This document shows, one piece after another, positions 1 through 9,338 of a stretch of DNA of 64,000 nt. The notes below the pieces were generated by a model. That model did not search any database. It saw only the letters and a program-made list of their open reading frames with translations, and was not told the DNA's origin. The position numbers and the translations under genes are program-made. Position 1 is the stretch's first letter. Each line of letters begins with the position of its first letter. The DNA is from Rhodoligotrophos sp. CJ14 (GTDB lineage: Bacteria > Pseudomonadota > Alphaproteobacteria > Rhizobiales > Im1), in contig NZ_CP133319.1 of the NCBI RefSeq assembly GCF_038811545.1, positions 2,137,516 through 2,201,515 of the forward strand, in the 5' to 3' direction.

Positions 1-271
1 GCGCAACGAGGCTCTGTGCCCCGTCGAGCCAAGGCCGGATGGCCTCGTGGAATTCGGCGCTGTCCGGATCCATCGCGCCGAGCTCCCGCACGGTCCGACT
101 GCCGGAAAAGCCCTTCACGACATGATGGAGGACGGGAAAGGGGAAGCTTGCTGCATTGCCGATTGCGCCCGGCGGCCGCGGAAAGTGCCCCTCGATCAGC
201 AGAATGCCGATCCTGTGTCCGTAAATATTGTGGCCGCCGTGCAGCACGCGGCGACGCGCCGGTGCGGTCAT
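1..271 (-). CDS. Asp/Glu racemase-like protein, N-terminal part (cut by window edge)
   Basis: The reverse strand codes for an open frame that starts at an ATG at 271 and runs off the window's left edge. The protein begins MTAPARRRVLHGGHNIYGHR and continues with IGILLIEGHFPRPPGAIGNA and FPFPVLHHVVKG. This pattern is typical of the start of Asp/Glu racemase superfamily proteins (hydantoin racemase, maleate isomerase, EutA-like enzymes). The start lies only 4 bases after the stop of the M24 gene, so the two are co-transcribed. The catalytic cysteines would lie outside the window, so activity cannot be judged. In ectoine-type loci a racemase-like gene often accompanies the M24 hydrolase, which fits, but the substrate is unknown. 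Confidence 0.65.
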   Translation of the reverse strand, partial: MTAPARRRVLHGGHNIYGHRIGILLIEGHFPRPPGAIGNAASFPFPVLHHVVKGFSGSRTVRELGAMDPDSAEFHEAIRPWLDGAQSLVA

Positions 272-275
272 GACC

Positions 276-1448
276 TTACGCCTTATATGTCAGCTCGCGC
301 GGATAATCCGCAAAGCACTCGGCTCCATTCTCGGTGACGGCGAAGCTCTCCGAGATCACCAGGCCATAGTGTTCCATCCAAATGGCCGGGATGCAATGGA
401 ACGTCATGTTCGGCTCGAGCACCGTCCGGTCGCCAGCTCTGAGGCTCGCCGTGAGCTCACCCCAGGTGGGAGGATATCCGATGCCCACGGGATAGCCGAT
501 GCGGCTGTCCTTCTCGATGCCATGGCGCGAGATCACCGCCTTCCATGCGGCAGCAAGCTCCTCGCAAGCGACCCCCGGCTTGACCTTGTCGAGCACCGCC
601 TGCAGGCCTTCGGCGATGACCTTTGCCACATCCTGCATCTCCTGCGTCGGCCTTCCCAGATAGATGCAACGCGACAAGGGCGAGTGATAGCGATGCCGGA
701 TACCGCCAAGCTCGATATAGAAGATCTCGCCCTCGACCAGCGGCGCATCCGTCCAGGAAAGATGGGGGGCTGCGCAATATTCGCCCACCATGGCGTTGGG
801 CGGCTTACAGGGGAAGGTGCCACCGAATTCCGGCAAGCCGGCGGTGGTGACGCGATAAACCTCGGCCATCACGTCGCATTGTCGGACGCCCGGTTCGGCC
901 TTGTCATAGGCCGCCTGTTGCGCGGCCGCGGCGATCTTGCCGGCCTGTCTCATGAACTCGAGCTCGCGCTCGGACTTCACCATGCGACACCAATTGACCA
1001 GCAGGAACGCGTCAAGGAAGCGTGCATTGGGCAAATCGCGCTTCAGAATCGCATCCCACTTGGCCGTGTAATAGTAATCGTCGGTCTCGACCCCGATCGT
1101 GCCCTTGTCCCAGCCGCGGCGCTTGAGCTCTTCCGCAACGAACTCGATCGGATGGCGCTCAGTCGAGGCGACGTAAGTGTCCGGATACGGAACGACGTTT
1201 TCTTCCGCCAGGAAGGCCGTGAACTTTGCGCCCACCGCATCCATCTTCCGGCCGATCCAGACCGGCTCTTCCTGGCGAAGGCTCACGGCCACCATCTGCG
1301 GTGTGTAGAACGACCAGCCGTCATAGCCGGTCAGCCAGAACTGATTGGCCGGTGACGCGACAAGCAGCAGGTCGATGCCGCGCTTGCTCATCTCCGCCTT
1401 GGCACGCGCAATGCGCGCGAGAAACTCGCTGCGTTCGAACAGGATCAT
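276..1448 (-). CDS. M24-family creatinase/ectoine hydrolase-like enzyme
   Basis: A cytosolic hydrolase of about 390 residues with a creatinase N-terminal domain (about 1-150) and an M24 pita-bread domain (about 160-380). NQFWLTGYDGWSFY near residue 36 resembles DoeA/EutD ectoine hydrolases. The usual metal-binding motif DxG...SDxTR reads IELGG (about 245) and SPLSR (about 256-260), so at least one metal-ligand Asp is replaced, as in creatinase-like members that work without metals. It may cleave a cyclic or amide C-N bond rather than a peptide. The ATG at 1448 is preferred over an upstream GTG at 1463 because AGAGG sits 8 bases before it. It lies in an operon with the racemase-like gene. Family is sure; substrate (ectoine, creatine-like, other) is inference. 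Confidence 0.8.
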   Translation of the reverse strand: MILFERSEFLARIARAKAEMSKRGIDLLLVASPANQFWLTGYDGWSFYTPQMVAVSLRQEEPVWIGRKMDAVGAKFTAFLAEENVVPYPDTYVASTERHPIEFVAEELKRRGWDKGTIGVETDDYYYTAKWDAILKRDLPNARFLDAFLLVNWCRMVKSERELEFMRQAGKIAAAAQQAAYDKAEPGVRQCDVMAEVYRVTTAGLPEFGGTFPCKPPNAMVGEYCAAPHLSWTDAPLVEGEIFYIELGGIRHRYHSPLSRCIYLGRPTQEMQDVAKVIAEGLQAVLDKVKPGVACEELAAAWKAVISRHGIEKDSRIGYPVGIGYPPTWGELTASLRAGDRTVLEPNMTFHCIPAIWMEHYGLVISESFAVTENGAECFADYPRELTYKA

Positions 1449-1674
1449 GTTTTGACCTCTCACCCGGCCTTATCGGCTTTTGCGCAGCAGCATCACGCCT
1501 GCGGAATGAGAAGTCTAATGATATGTATGCCCGAACCCTATAACTCGCAGGTTATGCCTGGACGCGAGCCCTGCGATTTACTGCAGCTAATCCCGCGCGT
1601 CATAATTCCTAAATTGCGCACCCGGCCTCTTCCTGGCGACTTTGTACGGCACCAAGCAAGAGGCCGCGCAGCGA

Positions 1675-2082
1675 ATGCAACCCAATGAAATCAAGCCGTC
1701 TGACCCCCGCCAATCCGCCGAGGCATCGGATATCGGCACTATTGTGAAGCTCGGCAGCGCAGGGATCAGCGCCTATGTGCCGCCTCTGTCGGACTATCAG
1801 AATGTGTCCGAGACCTGGCAAGAAGCGGAATATCGCTGCTACGAAACGGAAGGGCGAAAGGTCACGATCGGCTACTGGACAGGCGAACCGGGCCAGATAT
1901 CGCTTGATCCTTGGCCTTACACGGAGGTCTGTTCGATTGTCACGGGACGCGTGGCACTGCGCGATCAGCGCGGCAAGGAAATCGTCTTTGGCGCCGGCGA
2001 GGGCTTCCTCGTGCCCAAGGGATGGGCAGGCGCGTGGATTACGCTTGAACCATCGAGCAAATTCTTCGTGATGATCACATAA
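1675..2082 (+). CDS. Cupin-domain protein (DUF861-like)
   Basis: A 135-residue single-domain protein. The C-terminal half has the cupin pattern of ureidoglycine aminohydrolase-like DUF861 proteins: YWTGEPGQISLDPWPYTEVCSIV..GRVAL, then FGAGEGFLVPKGWAGAW, ending FVMIT. Such small cupins bind a metal and often act on, or sense, amino acid derivatives in catabolic operons. The ATG at 1675 is preferred to a TTG at 1642. It is divergent from the M24 gene and 50 bases before the transporter gene, so it probably belongs to the transporter operon. No specific reaction can be assigned. Confidence 0.7.
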   Translation: MQPNEIKPSDPRQSAEASDIGTIVKLGSAGISAYVPPLSDYQNVSETWQEAEYRCYETEGRKVTIGYWTGEPGQISLDPWPYTEVCSIVTGRVALRDQRGKEIVFGAGEGFLVPKGWAGAWITLEPSSKFFVMIT

Positions 2083-2134
2083 CCAAAAGCCGGCACGTCA
2101 CCATGGCGAACGCCAGTCACTGAGGGGAACTGAC

Positions 2135-2959
2135 ATGAATATCTCAAAGAACGCGATGGGGGCATCTATCGCACTCGGCATGCTTCTGCTTGGCCTTATG
2201 TCTGCAGCACGGGCCGAGGACATAGCCGTGCCTGAGAAGCTGAAGAGCGCGGGAAAGATCGTCTATTGCACCGATGTCGGCTTTCCGCCCTGGGAAATGC
2301 TGGATCCGGCGACGCAGCAGCCCACCGGTTTCGACATCGATCTCGGCGCGGCGGTCGCGAAGGCCATGGGCCTCAAGAGTGAGCACAAGAATATCGGCTT
2401 CGACGGGCTGATCCCGGCGCTGCAGGCGGGTCAATGCGATGCGATCATTTCAGGCTTCTATGACAAGCCGGAGCGGCGTCAGGTCGTGGATTTTGCCAAT
2501 TATGCCAAGACGGGTAGTTCTCTGATCTTCAAGGCCGACAGCCCCGTCACCGTGAACACGCTAGCCGATATGTCCGGCAAGAAGGTCGCGGTTGGTGTCG
2601 GCACCGCCGGCGAAGGCACTCTGGCCGAAACGAACGAGGCCCTGAAACAGGCCGGCAAGCCCGAAATCACCGTGGTTGCGGTGCCAACCAGTGCTGAGGC
2701 GTTCCAGCAACTGGTGGCGGGCCTCGTCGATGCCTATCTCGGCTCCACCGATCAGGCCGCTTATTACAACAAGCAGAAGCCGGGCAGCGTGAAGCTTGGC
2801 GGCGAGCCTTTGATCAGCTTCCCGACGGGCATCGCGACCCTCCATAAGGACAAGGACCTGCACCAGGCCTTCGAAGCGGCCCTCAAGCAGATCCGCGCCA
2901 ATGGCGATTACGATAAGGTTGTGAAGGCGTGGGATTTCGAGGCGTTGGCCCTGCGCTGA
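2135..2959 (+). CDS. Polar amino acid ABC transporter, periplasmic binding protein
   Basis: A 274-residue family 3 solute-binding protein. A Sec signal peptide is visible (hydrophobic core IALGMLLLGLMSAARA, cleavage after ARA near residue 27). The mature part has the family start KLKSAGKIVYCTDVGFPPWE, the ligand-binding GFDIDLGAAVAKAMG, and GFYDKPERRQVVDFANYAKTG. It delivers an amino acid-like solute to the permease encoded next. GAGGGGAA precedes the ATG by 7 bases. With a single permease gene after it, this is a minimal SBP-permease-ATPase set. The ligand cannot be read from the sequence; the neighbouring gamma-glutamyltransferase suggests a gamma-glutamyl or related amino acid. Confidence 0.88.
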   Translation: MNISKNAMGASIALGMLLLGLMSAARAEDIAVPEKLKSAGKIVYCTDVGFPPWEMLDPATQQPTGFDIDLGAAVAKAMGLKSEHKNIGFDGLIPALQAGQCDAIISGFYDKPERRQVVDFANYAKTGSSLIFKADSPVTVNTLADMSGKKVAVGVGTAGEGTLAETNEALKQAGKPEITVVAVPTSAEAFQQLVAGLVDAYLGSTDQAAYYNKQKPGSVKLGGEPLISFPTGIATLHKDKDLHQAFEAALKQIRANGDYDKVVKAWDFEALALR

Positions 2960-3050
2960 TGTCCCATGATGACCCGTTGTCAATCAACGGGGCATCTCCA
3001 CGAAATCGCATAGTTCGGCGCTGCGGCGGCAGCGCCCTTTGGGCGGACTG

Positions 3051-3824
3051 ATGGGAAATCTGAATATCGACGCTGCATTCTTCTTGCAGTACCTGTTCAA
3101 TCCCCCGGCAATCTTCTGGTGGGGATTGTGGATCACCATCTGGGTGTCCTTCGTCTCCATGGTGCTCGGGATTTGCGTGGGCTTCGGCGTGGCGCTCGCC
3201 CGCATGTCGAAATACCGTTGGCTGCGCGAATGGGCGCGCTTTTACGTGTGGTTCTGGCGCGGCACGCCTTTGCTGGTGCAGCTCGTGCTGATCTATACTG
3301 GCATTGCCGCATCCGGCATCTACATGTATCCCGATCTCGTGATCGGCCCGGTGAAGATCTCGGGCGCGGTGCAGGCGGCCATCATCGCGCTGAGCCTCAA
3401 CGAGGGTGCATACATGGCCGAGATTTTCCGCGCCGCACTGTCCGCCATCGACAAGGGCCAGCACGATGCGGCCCGTGCCATCGGCATGCGTCCCGCAGCC
3501 GCCATGCGCTGGATCATCCTTCCGCAAGCGGCGCGCATCGTGCTGCCACCCCTTGGCAACGAGATCACGCTGATGATCAAGAGTACCTCGCTTCTCGCTG
3601 TCATTGGCATTCGCGAGATGTTCGGAACGCTCCAGTCCCTGAATGCCGCGACTTTCCGTACCTTCGAGCTCTTCACCATCGCGGCCATCTGGTATCTCCT
3701 CCTGACCTCCCTCGTGGCCCTCGGCCAGCGTGCCATCGAAGCGCGACTGTCTCGGCATGAATGGCCGCTGGCGAGCACGCCCGACATCGACAAGAAGCGC
3801 TCGCTTTTCGGGCTGCGGAGATAA
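3051..3824 (+). CDS. Polar amino acid ABC transporter permease
   Basis: An inner-membrane permease of the HisM/GlnP type, about 257 residues, with several hydrophobic segments (for example ILWWGLWITIWVSFVSMVLGI-like at the N-terminus). [21 protein letters not shown] and the EAA loop HDAARAIGMRPAAAMRWIILPQA contact the ATPase. ATG 3051 is chosen (MGNLNID); a GTG-type start 12 bases upstream is possible. It follows the binding-protein gene after about 90 bases and ends 3 bases before the ATPase start. As the only permease gene of the set it would form a homodimer. Confidence 0.87.
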   Translation: MGNLNIDAAFFLQYLFNPPAIFWWGLWITIWVSFVSMVLGICVGFGVALARMSKYRWLREWARFYVWFWRGTPLLVQLVLIYTGIAASGIYMYPDLVIGPVKISGAVQAAIIALSLNEGAYMAEIFRAALSAIDKGQHDAARAIGMRPAAAMRWIILPQAARIVLPPLGNEITLMIKSTSLLAVIGIREMFGTLQSLNAATFRTFELFTIAAIWYLLLTSLVALGQRAIEARLSRHEWPLASTPDIDKKRSLFGLRR

Positions 3825-3827
3825 GTG

Positions 3828-4610
3828 ATGGCTCCCCTTGAGAAGAATGCCGATGCGCTCGTGCAGGTCATCGACGTGTATAAGGCTTATGGCTCTATCG
3901 AAGTGCTGAAAGGCATCTCCATGCAGGTTACCGCCGGCGAGGTCGTATGCCTCATCGGACCATCGGGTTCAGGCAAGACGACGCTCGTGCGCTGCATCAA
4001 TCATCTGGAGACGATCGACTCCGGCCGCATCATTGTCGATGGAGAGATGATCGGCTACCGCATGAAGGGCGGCCGCTTGGTCGAGCAGAGCGGCAAGGTG
4101 ATCGCCGCGCAGCGCGAAAAGATCGGCATGGTCTTCCAGCGCTTCAACCTCTTCCCTCATCTCACCGCCCTCGAGAATGTCACGATCGGTCCGATCAAGG
4201 TGCAGGGGCGCAACCCTGCGGAGGTCGAGGCTGAGGCGGCGAGCCTGCTGCGCAGCGTTGGCCTTCAGGACAAGATGCGCAATTATCCCGCGCAACTCTC
4301 CGGCGGACAGCAGCAGCGCGTCGCCATCGCAAGAGCACTCGCCATGAAGCCGACGGTGCTCTTGTTCGACGAGCCGACGAGCGCGCTGGATCCGGAAACC
4401 GTGGGCGAAGTCCTGGAGGTCATGAGGGCCGTGGCAGCAACGGGCATGACCATGATCGTAGTGACACACGAGATGGGTTTTGCGCGCGAGGTATCCGACC
4501 GCGTCGTCATGATGGATGGCGGCAAGATCATCGAGGAGGCCCCGGCGGCGGAATTCTTCGGTGCGCCAAGGAGCGAGCGGACCCGAGCCTTTCTGAGAGG
4601 CGTTTCGTGA
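3828..4610 (+). CDS. Polar amino acid ABC transporter ATP-binding protein
   Basis: A 260-residue ATPase of the GlnQ/HisP family that powers the transporter. Walker A GPSGSGKT is near residues 44-51, the signature LSGGQQQR near 157-164, Walker [13 protein letters not shown] near 177, and the H-loop in [15 protein letters not shown] 3828 has AGAT/GGAG upstream and directly follows a GTG in frame. Its stop overlaps the next start as TGATG, so it is translationally coupled to the gamma-glutamyltransferase gene. Confidence 0.92.
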   Translation: MAPLEKNADALVQVIDVYKAYGSIEVLKGISMQVTAGEVVCLIGPSGSGKTTLVRCINHLETIDSGRIIVDGEMIGYRMKGGRLVEQSGKVIAAQREKIGMVFQRFNLFPHLTALENVTIGPIKVQGRNPAEVEAEAASLLRSVGLQDKMRNYPAQLSGGQQQRVAIARALAMKPTVLLFDEPTSALDPETVGEVLEVMRAVAATGMTMIVVTHEMGFAREVSDRVVMMDGGKIIEEAPAAEFFGAPRSERTRAFLRGVS

Positions 4611-6244
4611 TGAAAATCGGTTGGCCCTGGCTTTCGCTGTTCGAGCCTCATCCGGACCTCGCGGCCTTCCGGCCCGTGATCGGCGAGAGCGGCATGGTAT
4701 CTTCACCGCACGCGACCGCCTCCAGGATCGGGCTCGATATTCTGCGGCGTGGCGGCAATGCTGTGGACGCAGCGATCGCCACCAGCGCGGCCCTGATGGT
4801 GATCTGCCCGATGCAATGCGGCCCGGGCGGTGACGCCTTCTGGATGATTGCATCCCGTGACGGGCGTATTCACGCGCTCGATGCATCGGGCCGTGCCGCG
4901 ATGGCGGCCAATGCCGACGACGTGCACGCTGCGGGCTTTAATGCGATCCCGATGCGATCTGGCTTCTCCGTCACCACCCCCGGGGCGGTCGATGGCTGGG
5001 CCAAGGCGCATGCGAAATTCGGCAGCCTTCCCCTCAGCGAGCTCCTCGAGCCCGCTGCGGCCCTTGCTGAGCACGGCTTTATCGCCAGCCGGCATGCGGT
5101 GGCGAGCTACCGGACAGCCGAGCCGGAATTGCGTGAGAAACAGGCTCTCGCCTGCCTCGGTGTCGAGGCAATGCCGAGCCTCTATGGCAAGGTCTGCCAG
5201 CCGGCCCTGGCAAGAACGTTGCGCGACATCGGGGCGAGCGCCGGACGCACCTTTTACGAAGGGCCGCTCGCCTCCGCGATCGCGCGCGCAGTGCGCCAAT
5301 TCGGTGGCTGGCTGGATGAAGCCGATCTCGCGGCCTGCGCGGCGGAATGGGTCGAGCCGATCAGCGCTCCATTCCGTAAGCTGACTGTTTTCACGACCCC
5401 ACCTTCGACGCAAGGGTTTGGGCTGCTTGCCGCTCTGTGCCGGATAGAGGCAGTCTCATCCGGGCCCCTCGACCGGCACGACCCGGCCGCCGTGCATCTG
5501 CTCATCGAGGCGACGGCGGCGGCTCTCGATCTCCGCGATCGCTATAATCAAGATCGCAAAGGTGTGCCTGCAGGTCTCCAGGCGCTCTGGGAGGAACCGG
5601 CCGCGAGCACTTTCGCGCAAACTTATGATCCCTCCGCAAGAAGCGCTCTCGCCGCACGGCCAAGCCATCGGGTAACCAAGGGAGACACGGCCCATCTCGC
5701 CGTTTGCGATGCCAATGGCATGTGTGTCTCGCTGATCCAGAGCCTGTTTTTTGATTTCGGCTCCTGCATTCCGGTGCAGGAAGGCGGCTTCACCCTGCAG
5801 AACCGGGGCGCCGCCTTCCATCTGAATCCGGAGGAGGCCGGCGCCCTCGCACCTGGCATCCGCCCGCCAAGCACATTGATGCCGAGCATCGCCACGATAG
5901 CCGGCACGCCGGTGCTCACATCCGGCTGCATGGGCGGCGATGGCCAGATTCAAACCCAACTGCAACTGCTCATCGATATCACCGATGGCGGGCTCGATCC
6001 GCAACAGGCGATCTCCCGTCCCCGCTGGTACCTTGATCGCAGCGGCGCTGACAGCTCCCTCGTCAAGGTTGAAGCGGGCGTGGAGCGGAGTATTGTCGAA
6101 GGCCTTCGCGCACGTGGGCACCTCGTCGAGGTTCTCGGGCCCAGCGAAGAGATCATGGGCCACGCGCAAGTCATTCAGCGTGTCGGCAGCGTTCTTGTGG
6201 GCGGCGCCGATCCGCGTTCAGACGGTCAGGTTGCTGCCTGTTGA
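4610..6244 (+). CDS. Gamma-glutamyltransferase family protein
   Basis: A 544-residue Ntn-hydrolase of the GGT family. Autoprocessing normally occurs before the catalytic threonine, seen here as Thr about 360 in the motif KGDTAHLAV. The N-terminal [19 protein letters not shown] and the small-subunit [15 protein letters not shown] are family hallmarks. No signal peptide is evident at the N-terminus ([15 protein letters not shown]), so the enzyme is probably cytoplasmic, unlike periplasmic GGT. It would remove or transfer a gamma-glutamyl group from an imported compound. It is coupled to the ABC transporter by a 1-base overlap, which ties it to the transported substrate. A second GGT-family gene lies at 17075-18667. 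Confidence 0.88.
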   Translation: MKIGWPWLSLFEPHPDLAAFRPVIGESGMVSSPHATASRIGLDILRRGGNAVDAAIATSAALMVICPMQCGPGGDAFWMIASRDGRIHALDASGRAAMAANADDVHAAGFNAIPMRSGFSVTTPGAVDGWAKAHAKFGSLPLSELLEPAAALAEHGFIASRHAVASYRTAEPELREKQALACLGVEAMPSLYGKVCQPALARTLRDIGASAGRTFYEGPLASAIARAVRQFGGWLDEADLAACAAEWVEPISAPFRKLTVFTTPPSTQGFGLLAALCRIEAVSSGPLDRHDPAAVHLLIEATAAALDLRDRYNQDRKGVPAGLQALWEEPAASTFAQTYDPSARSALAARPSHRVTKGDTAHLAVCDANGMCVSLIQSLFFDFGSCIPVQEGGFTLQNRGAAFHLNPEEAGALAPGIRPPSTLMPSIATIAGTPVLTSGCMGGDGQIQTQLQLLIDITDGGLDPQQAISRPRWYLDRSGADSSLVKVEAGVERSIVEGLRARGHLVEVLGPSEEIMGHAQVIQRVGSVLVGGADPRSDGQVAAC

Positions 6245-6266
6245 AGCCGTAACGGGGAGGACTGCA

Positions 6267-7235
6267 ATGTGCCGAAGACTGCTGCCGCTAAACGCCTTGC
6301 GAGCATTCGAGGTCGCAGCGCGGCATAAGAGCCTCGCTAAGGCGGCGGAGGAGCTGGCCGTAACCCCCGCGGCCGTGCACCATCAGGTGAAATGTCTGGA
6401 AGAGCTGCTCGGTGTCGACCTCTTCATCCGGAAGGGCAACAACCTCGAGCTCACCCGTGTGGCGGTCTCCGTGCTGCCGACCCTGGAGGGTGCGTTCGAC
6501 CTTCTTTCGCTCGCCACCGAGAAAATGCGCCAGCACGCCAGCGAAGGCGTCTTGTCTCTCTGCACCCCGCCCTCCTTCGCTCAGAAATGGCTGGTTCCCC
6601 GGCTCGGCCGCTTCCGCGAGGACTTCGAGAATATCGAGCTGCGTGTTTCAACGGCCGTCGACTTCCCCGACCTCAACAACTCCGAGATCGATGTCGCGAT
6701 CGGCTTCGGCCCGGAGCACCGGTTTCAGGCATCAGGCGTGATCGCCGAAATGCTGATGCGCGACGAGGTCTTTCCCGTGTGCAGCCCTGACTTCCTGCGA
6801 AAAAACGACCTGTCGACCGAAGCAGAATTGCTGCAGGCCAATCTGATCTACGATGACGGGCTGCGGTCCAGCCACATGATCGACTGGGCAACCTGGTTCT
6901 CCAGGATCGGCATCCATTTGAAAACGAGCCACGAGGGCATCAAGCTCGATTCGGTCGTGCTCGCGATTGACGCGGCGGCGGCCGGCCAGGGTGTCGCTCT
7001 GGCGCCCAGGAGCCTTGTCGAGCATGACCTGACGACCGGCCGGCTCATTCGCCTGTTCGAGCGCAGCGTGGCCCTAGATGGCGGCTATTTCGTCTCTCAT
7101 CTCGAATTGATCTCCGATCGCCCGGTCGTGACGGCTTTCCTCGAATGGCTCTTTGCCGAGGCTCGTGTGAACCGCACTCTGCTCACGGAACGATTTGCTA
7201 CCGGCCACCACGCCGCGGCCGCGCTCATCAACTGA
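6267..7235 (+). CDS. LysR-family transcriptional regulator (GcvA-like)
   Basis: A 322-residue regulator. The helix-turn-helix is in LPLNALRAFEVAARHKSLAK and AAEELAVTPAAVHHQVKCLE (about residues 6-45). The effector domain follows, with FAQKWLVPRLGRF typical of the GcvA/AmpR subgroup. An in-frame reading extends upstream into the GGT gene, but ATG 6267 is preceded by GGGGAGG at 6254-6260, a strong ribosome site, and gives the normal family N-terminus. It lies 22 bases after the GGT gene in the same direction, so it probably regulates this transporter/GGT operon. Confidence 0.88.
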   Translation: MCRRLLPLNALRAFEVAARHKSLAKAAEELAVTPAAVHHQVKCLEELLGVDLFIRKGNNLELTRVAVSVLPTLEGAFDLLSLATEKMRQHASEGVLSLCTPPSFAQKWLVPRLGRFREDFENIELRVSTAVDFPDLNNSEIDVAIGFGPEHRFQASGVIAEMLMRDEVFPVCSPDFLRKNDLSTEAELLQANLIYDDGLRSSHMIDWATWFSRIGIHLKTSHEGIKLDSVVLAIDAAAAGQGVALAPRSLVEHDLTTGRLIRLFERSVALDGGYFVSHLELISDRPVVTAFLEWLFAEARVNRTLLTERFATGHHAAAALIN

Positions 7236-7252
7236 GCGGAAACGAGGAGACC

Positions 7253-8026
7253 CTAAGACTCCGTCGGCAGGTCAGAGCGGCCCGATGGCGGCGCTGGTTG
7301 CTTAAAGAGATGCCGCCGGCCCTCGTAAATATCTTCAATTCGCGCCATGTTTCGCAATGAATCCCGGACGTGCTCCCGTGCCGCTTCGACGGCACGCGGA
7401 ACATCCCGCGCCAGCACGGCGTCCACAATCGCGCGGTGCTGCGCGATGGCTTCGTCCCAGGATGAGGTGAGCCACAACACCTCCAGCCACAAAGCGGCTT
7501 GGAGCTGCTCGTAAAGTCGCCGGGTCATGTCCTGGATCACGCTGTTCTTTGTTGCGGCAGCGACCACCTCATGAACTTTCAGACCGAGCTCGAGCTTGCG
7601 GGTGATCTCCACCGGCTCGGCCTGATCTCGCCGTGCGAGCTCCTCGATATCCGCCATGACCGCCTTCAGCTGCTCGAAATCGTCCTCTGTCGCCATTCGA
7701 CAGGCGATCTCGGCTGAATAGCCATCCAGTCCTTCGCGGGCGATCAACAGGTCCCGGATATTGCGCGGATCGAAATGGACGACCGAATAGCCACTATTCG
7801 ACTTGCCAATGACAAGCCCCTCGGCTTCCAGCAACATGAGGGCCTCGCGCAATGGTGTTCGGCTGACCCCGATCATCTCGGACAGGCGTATCTCCGAGAG
7901 CCGTTCGCCGGGATTGAAGGCTGCTGAGAGGATCATGCCTTTCAACGTCTCATAGGCATGGCGGCGCAGGGCTCCTCCACCGGTATGCGGTGCCTTCCTT
8001 TTCGGCTGAGCGGCAGCTGTGTTCAT
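7253..8026 (-). CDS. GntR-family (FCD/FadR-type) transcriptional regulator
   Basis: A 257-residue regulator: winged HTH with LSEIRLSEMIGVSRTPLREAL (about 43-63) and a C-terminal FCD domain with metal-binding histidines in KVHEVV, QHRAIVDAV and AREHVRDSL. FCD regulators bind short palindromes and release on binding small acids. TTGTATGCAA, a typical palindrome for this family, lies about 170 bases upstream at 8197-8206. The exact reverse complement occurs at 18913-18922 before the second GGT gene, so this protein may control itself and that operon. It converges with the LysR gene with only 17 bases between them. Confidence 0.88.
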   Translation of the reverse strand: MNTAAAQPKRKAPHTGGGALRRHAYETLKGMILSAAFNPGERLSEIRLSEMIGVSRTPLREALMLLEAEGLVIGKSNSGYSVVHFDPRNIRDLLIAREGLDGYSAEIACRMATEDDFEQLKAVMADIEELARRDQAEPVEITRKLELGLKVHEVVAAATKNSVIQDMTRRLYEQLQAALWLEVLWLTSSWDEAIAQHRAIVDAVLARDVPRAVEAAREHVRDSLRNMARIEDIYEGRRHLFKQPAPPSGRSDLPTES

Positions 8027-8196
8027 ATCAGCGGAATTCCCAGGGTGCGCGAGCCTGTGTTGGCCGCTCTAAAGCCAACCTTGCATGACGCATCGGCGCC
8101 CGCGAGAGAAACAATGAACGAAGATCATTCCCCATCAGTTGGCTGAGCCCCTCAGGGGAGAGCGAGGGTCATTTCCAGGTCCTTTGTAATTCTGGA

Positions 8197-8206
8197 TTGT
8201 ATGCAA
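8197..8206. promoter_or_regulatory. Candidate FCD-regulator operator TTGTATGCAA
   Basis: A 10-bp near-palindrome in the 261-base gap between the GntR gene and the TauE gene. The same sequence in reverse complement (TTGCATACAA) occurs at 18913-18922. The form matches known GntR/FCD operators (TTGTATACAA-like). The regulatory link is inference from two identical copies in one window. Confidence 0.45.
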
Positions 8207-8287
8207 TAGTCCAGAGGTGTCTCCGCGTCAATTCGTGGAAAGGGCCCTTGGACCACCCGCAGCCCCTCCGTCCAGAGCCACGGTCGC

Positions 8288-9142
8288 TCAGACGAAGAAG
8301 CTCAGGGCGAACCGCACGCACACCACCAGCAGGAAGATACCGAAGGCGATCTCGAGCCGGCGCTTGGACAGCCGATGTGCCAGGCGGGCGCCGACGGGAG
8401 CCAGCCATGTGCTCGTCGGAATGAATAGCAACAGGCCGATCAGCGACACATAGCCCAGCGCCAACGGTGGCCGCAGGGCTGCGACATCGGCGTAATCCGC
8501 CATATGTGGCCAGCCCGCATAGATATAGCCGATCGTTCCGGGAATCGCGATGAGGACACCGAGACCCGAGGAGGTCGCCACGGCCTGATGGATCGGGCGA
8601 TTGTAGAACGTCATGAACAGGTTCGACAGCTGACCGCCGCCAATCCCCATCAAGGCGGACAGCACTCCGATGATCCAGCCATAGACCACCATCATAAGCT
8701 TGCCCGGCATGTCCAAGCCGAGGCGCCAGCTGTCTCTCCCGAAGAGCAGTCGCACCGCGGACACCCCGGCCACTGCGACAAAAACGGCCTTGAAGAGGCC
8801 TGCCGGTGCGTATCGGGCGATCCCACTGCCCATCACGACGCCGATCACCACCGGGATCGCCCAGATTTTCAGGATGGATATATCGACGGCCCCCTTCGCC
8901 CGATGGGCATTGAAGGAGCGGATCGAGGTCGGAATGATCACCGCGAGCGATGTGCCGACGCAAAGCGGCATCCGGACCGCTTCCGGCACATCCAGGATGC
9001 GGAAGAGTTCATAGAGGATCGGTACCGCGACTGCGCCGCCGCCGACCCCGAACACACCGGCCAGCAGCCCCGTCGCCGCACCAGCTGCGAGCAGCGCGAT
9101 CGTCAGCCAGACGAGTGTCTGGATTTCTACACCGAAAAGCAT
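8288..9142 (-). CDS. TauE/SafE-family membrane permease (sulfite exporter-like)
   Basis: A 284-residue inner-membrane protein with about eight hydrophobic segments and the duplicated family motif: GVFGVGGGAVAVPILYELF near residue 30 and SALMGIGGGQLSNLFMTFYN near 160. TauE/SafE proteins export or import small anions such as sulfite, sulfoacetate or other organic acids. ATG 9142 is the natural start. It is a single gene upstream of the GntR gene on the same strand. The substrate is not predictable from the sequence. Confidence 0.85.
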   Translation of the reverse strand: MLFGVEIQTLVWLTIALLAAGAATGLLAGVFGVGGGAVAVPILYELFRILDVPEAVRMPLCVGTSLAVIIPTSIRSFNAHRAKGAVDISILKIWAIPVVIGVVMGSGIARYAPAGLFKAVFVAVAGVSAVRLLFGRDSWRLGLDMPGKLMMVVYGWIIGVLSALMGIGGGQLSNLFMTFYNRPIHQAVATSSGLGVLIAIPGTIGYIYAGWPHMADYADVAALRPPLALGYVSLIGLLLFIPTSTWLAPVGARLAHRLSKRRLEIAFGIFLLVVCVRFALSFFV

Positions 9143-9338
9143 GAATCTTCCTCAACGCTTACTGGCATGTCGAGCTGAGCGCGAGACCGGGACGGGCGCG
9201 TTTTGCGGCTCGCTGGTTTGGTTTGGGGGTGAATTTCGGGGTTTAGGTTTAGGTCTCTGTCGTGTGCGTAATGATCGGTATAGCTGCCCGTGTCCAGACA
9301 GTCACCGTCTGCCGGCGGACGTGGTTTGCGCGACCATC

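Noticed and set aside
228-1355. Long open frame opposite the M24 gene
   Set aside because: It mirrors the M24 coding frame, has no recognisable domain and no ribosome site; a GC-rich shadow.
3969-4886. Long reverse frame across the ABC ATPase and GGT genes
   Set aside because: Arg/His-rich shadow of two certain genes.
9217-9256. G/T-rich stretch before the TauE gene (GGTTTGG, GGGGTTTAGG), possible G-quadruplex
   Set aside because: Irregular spacing of G runs and no other evidence of function.
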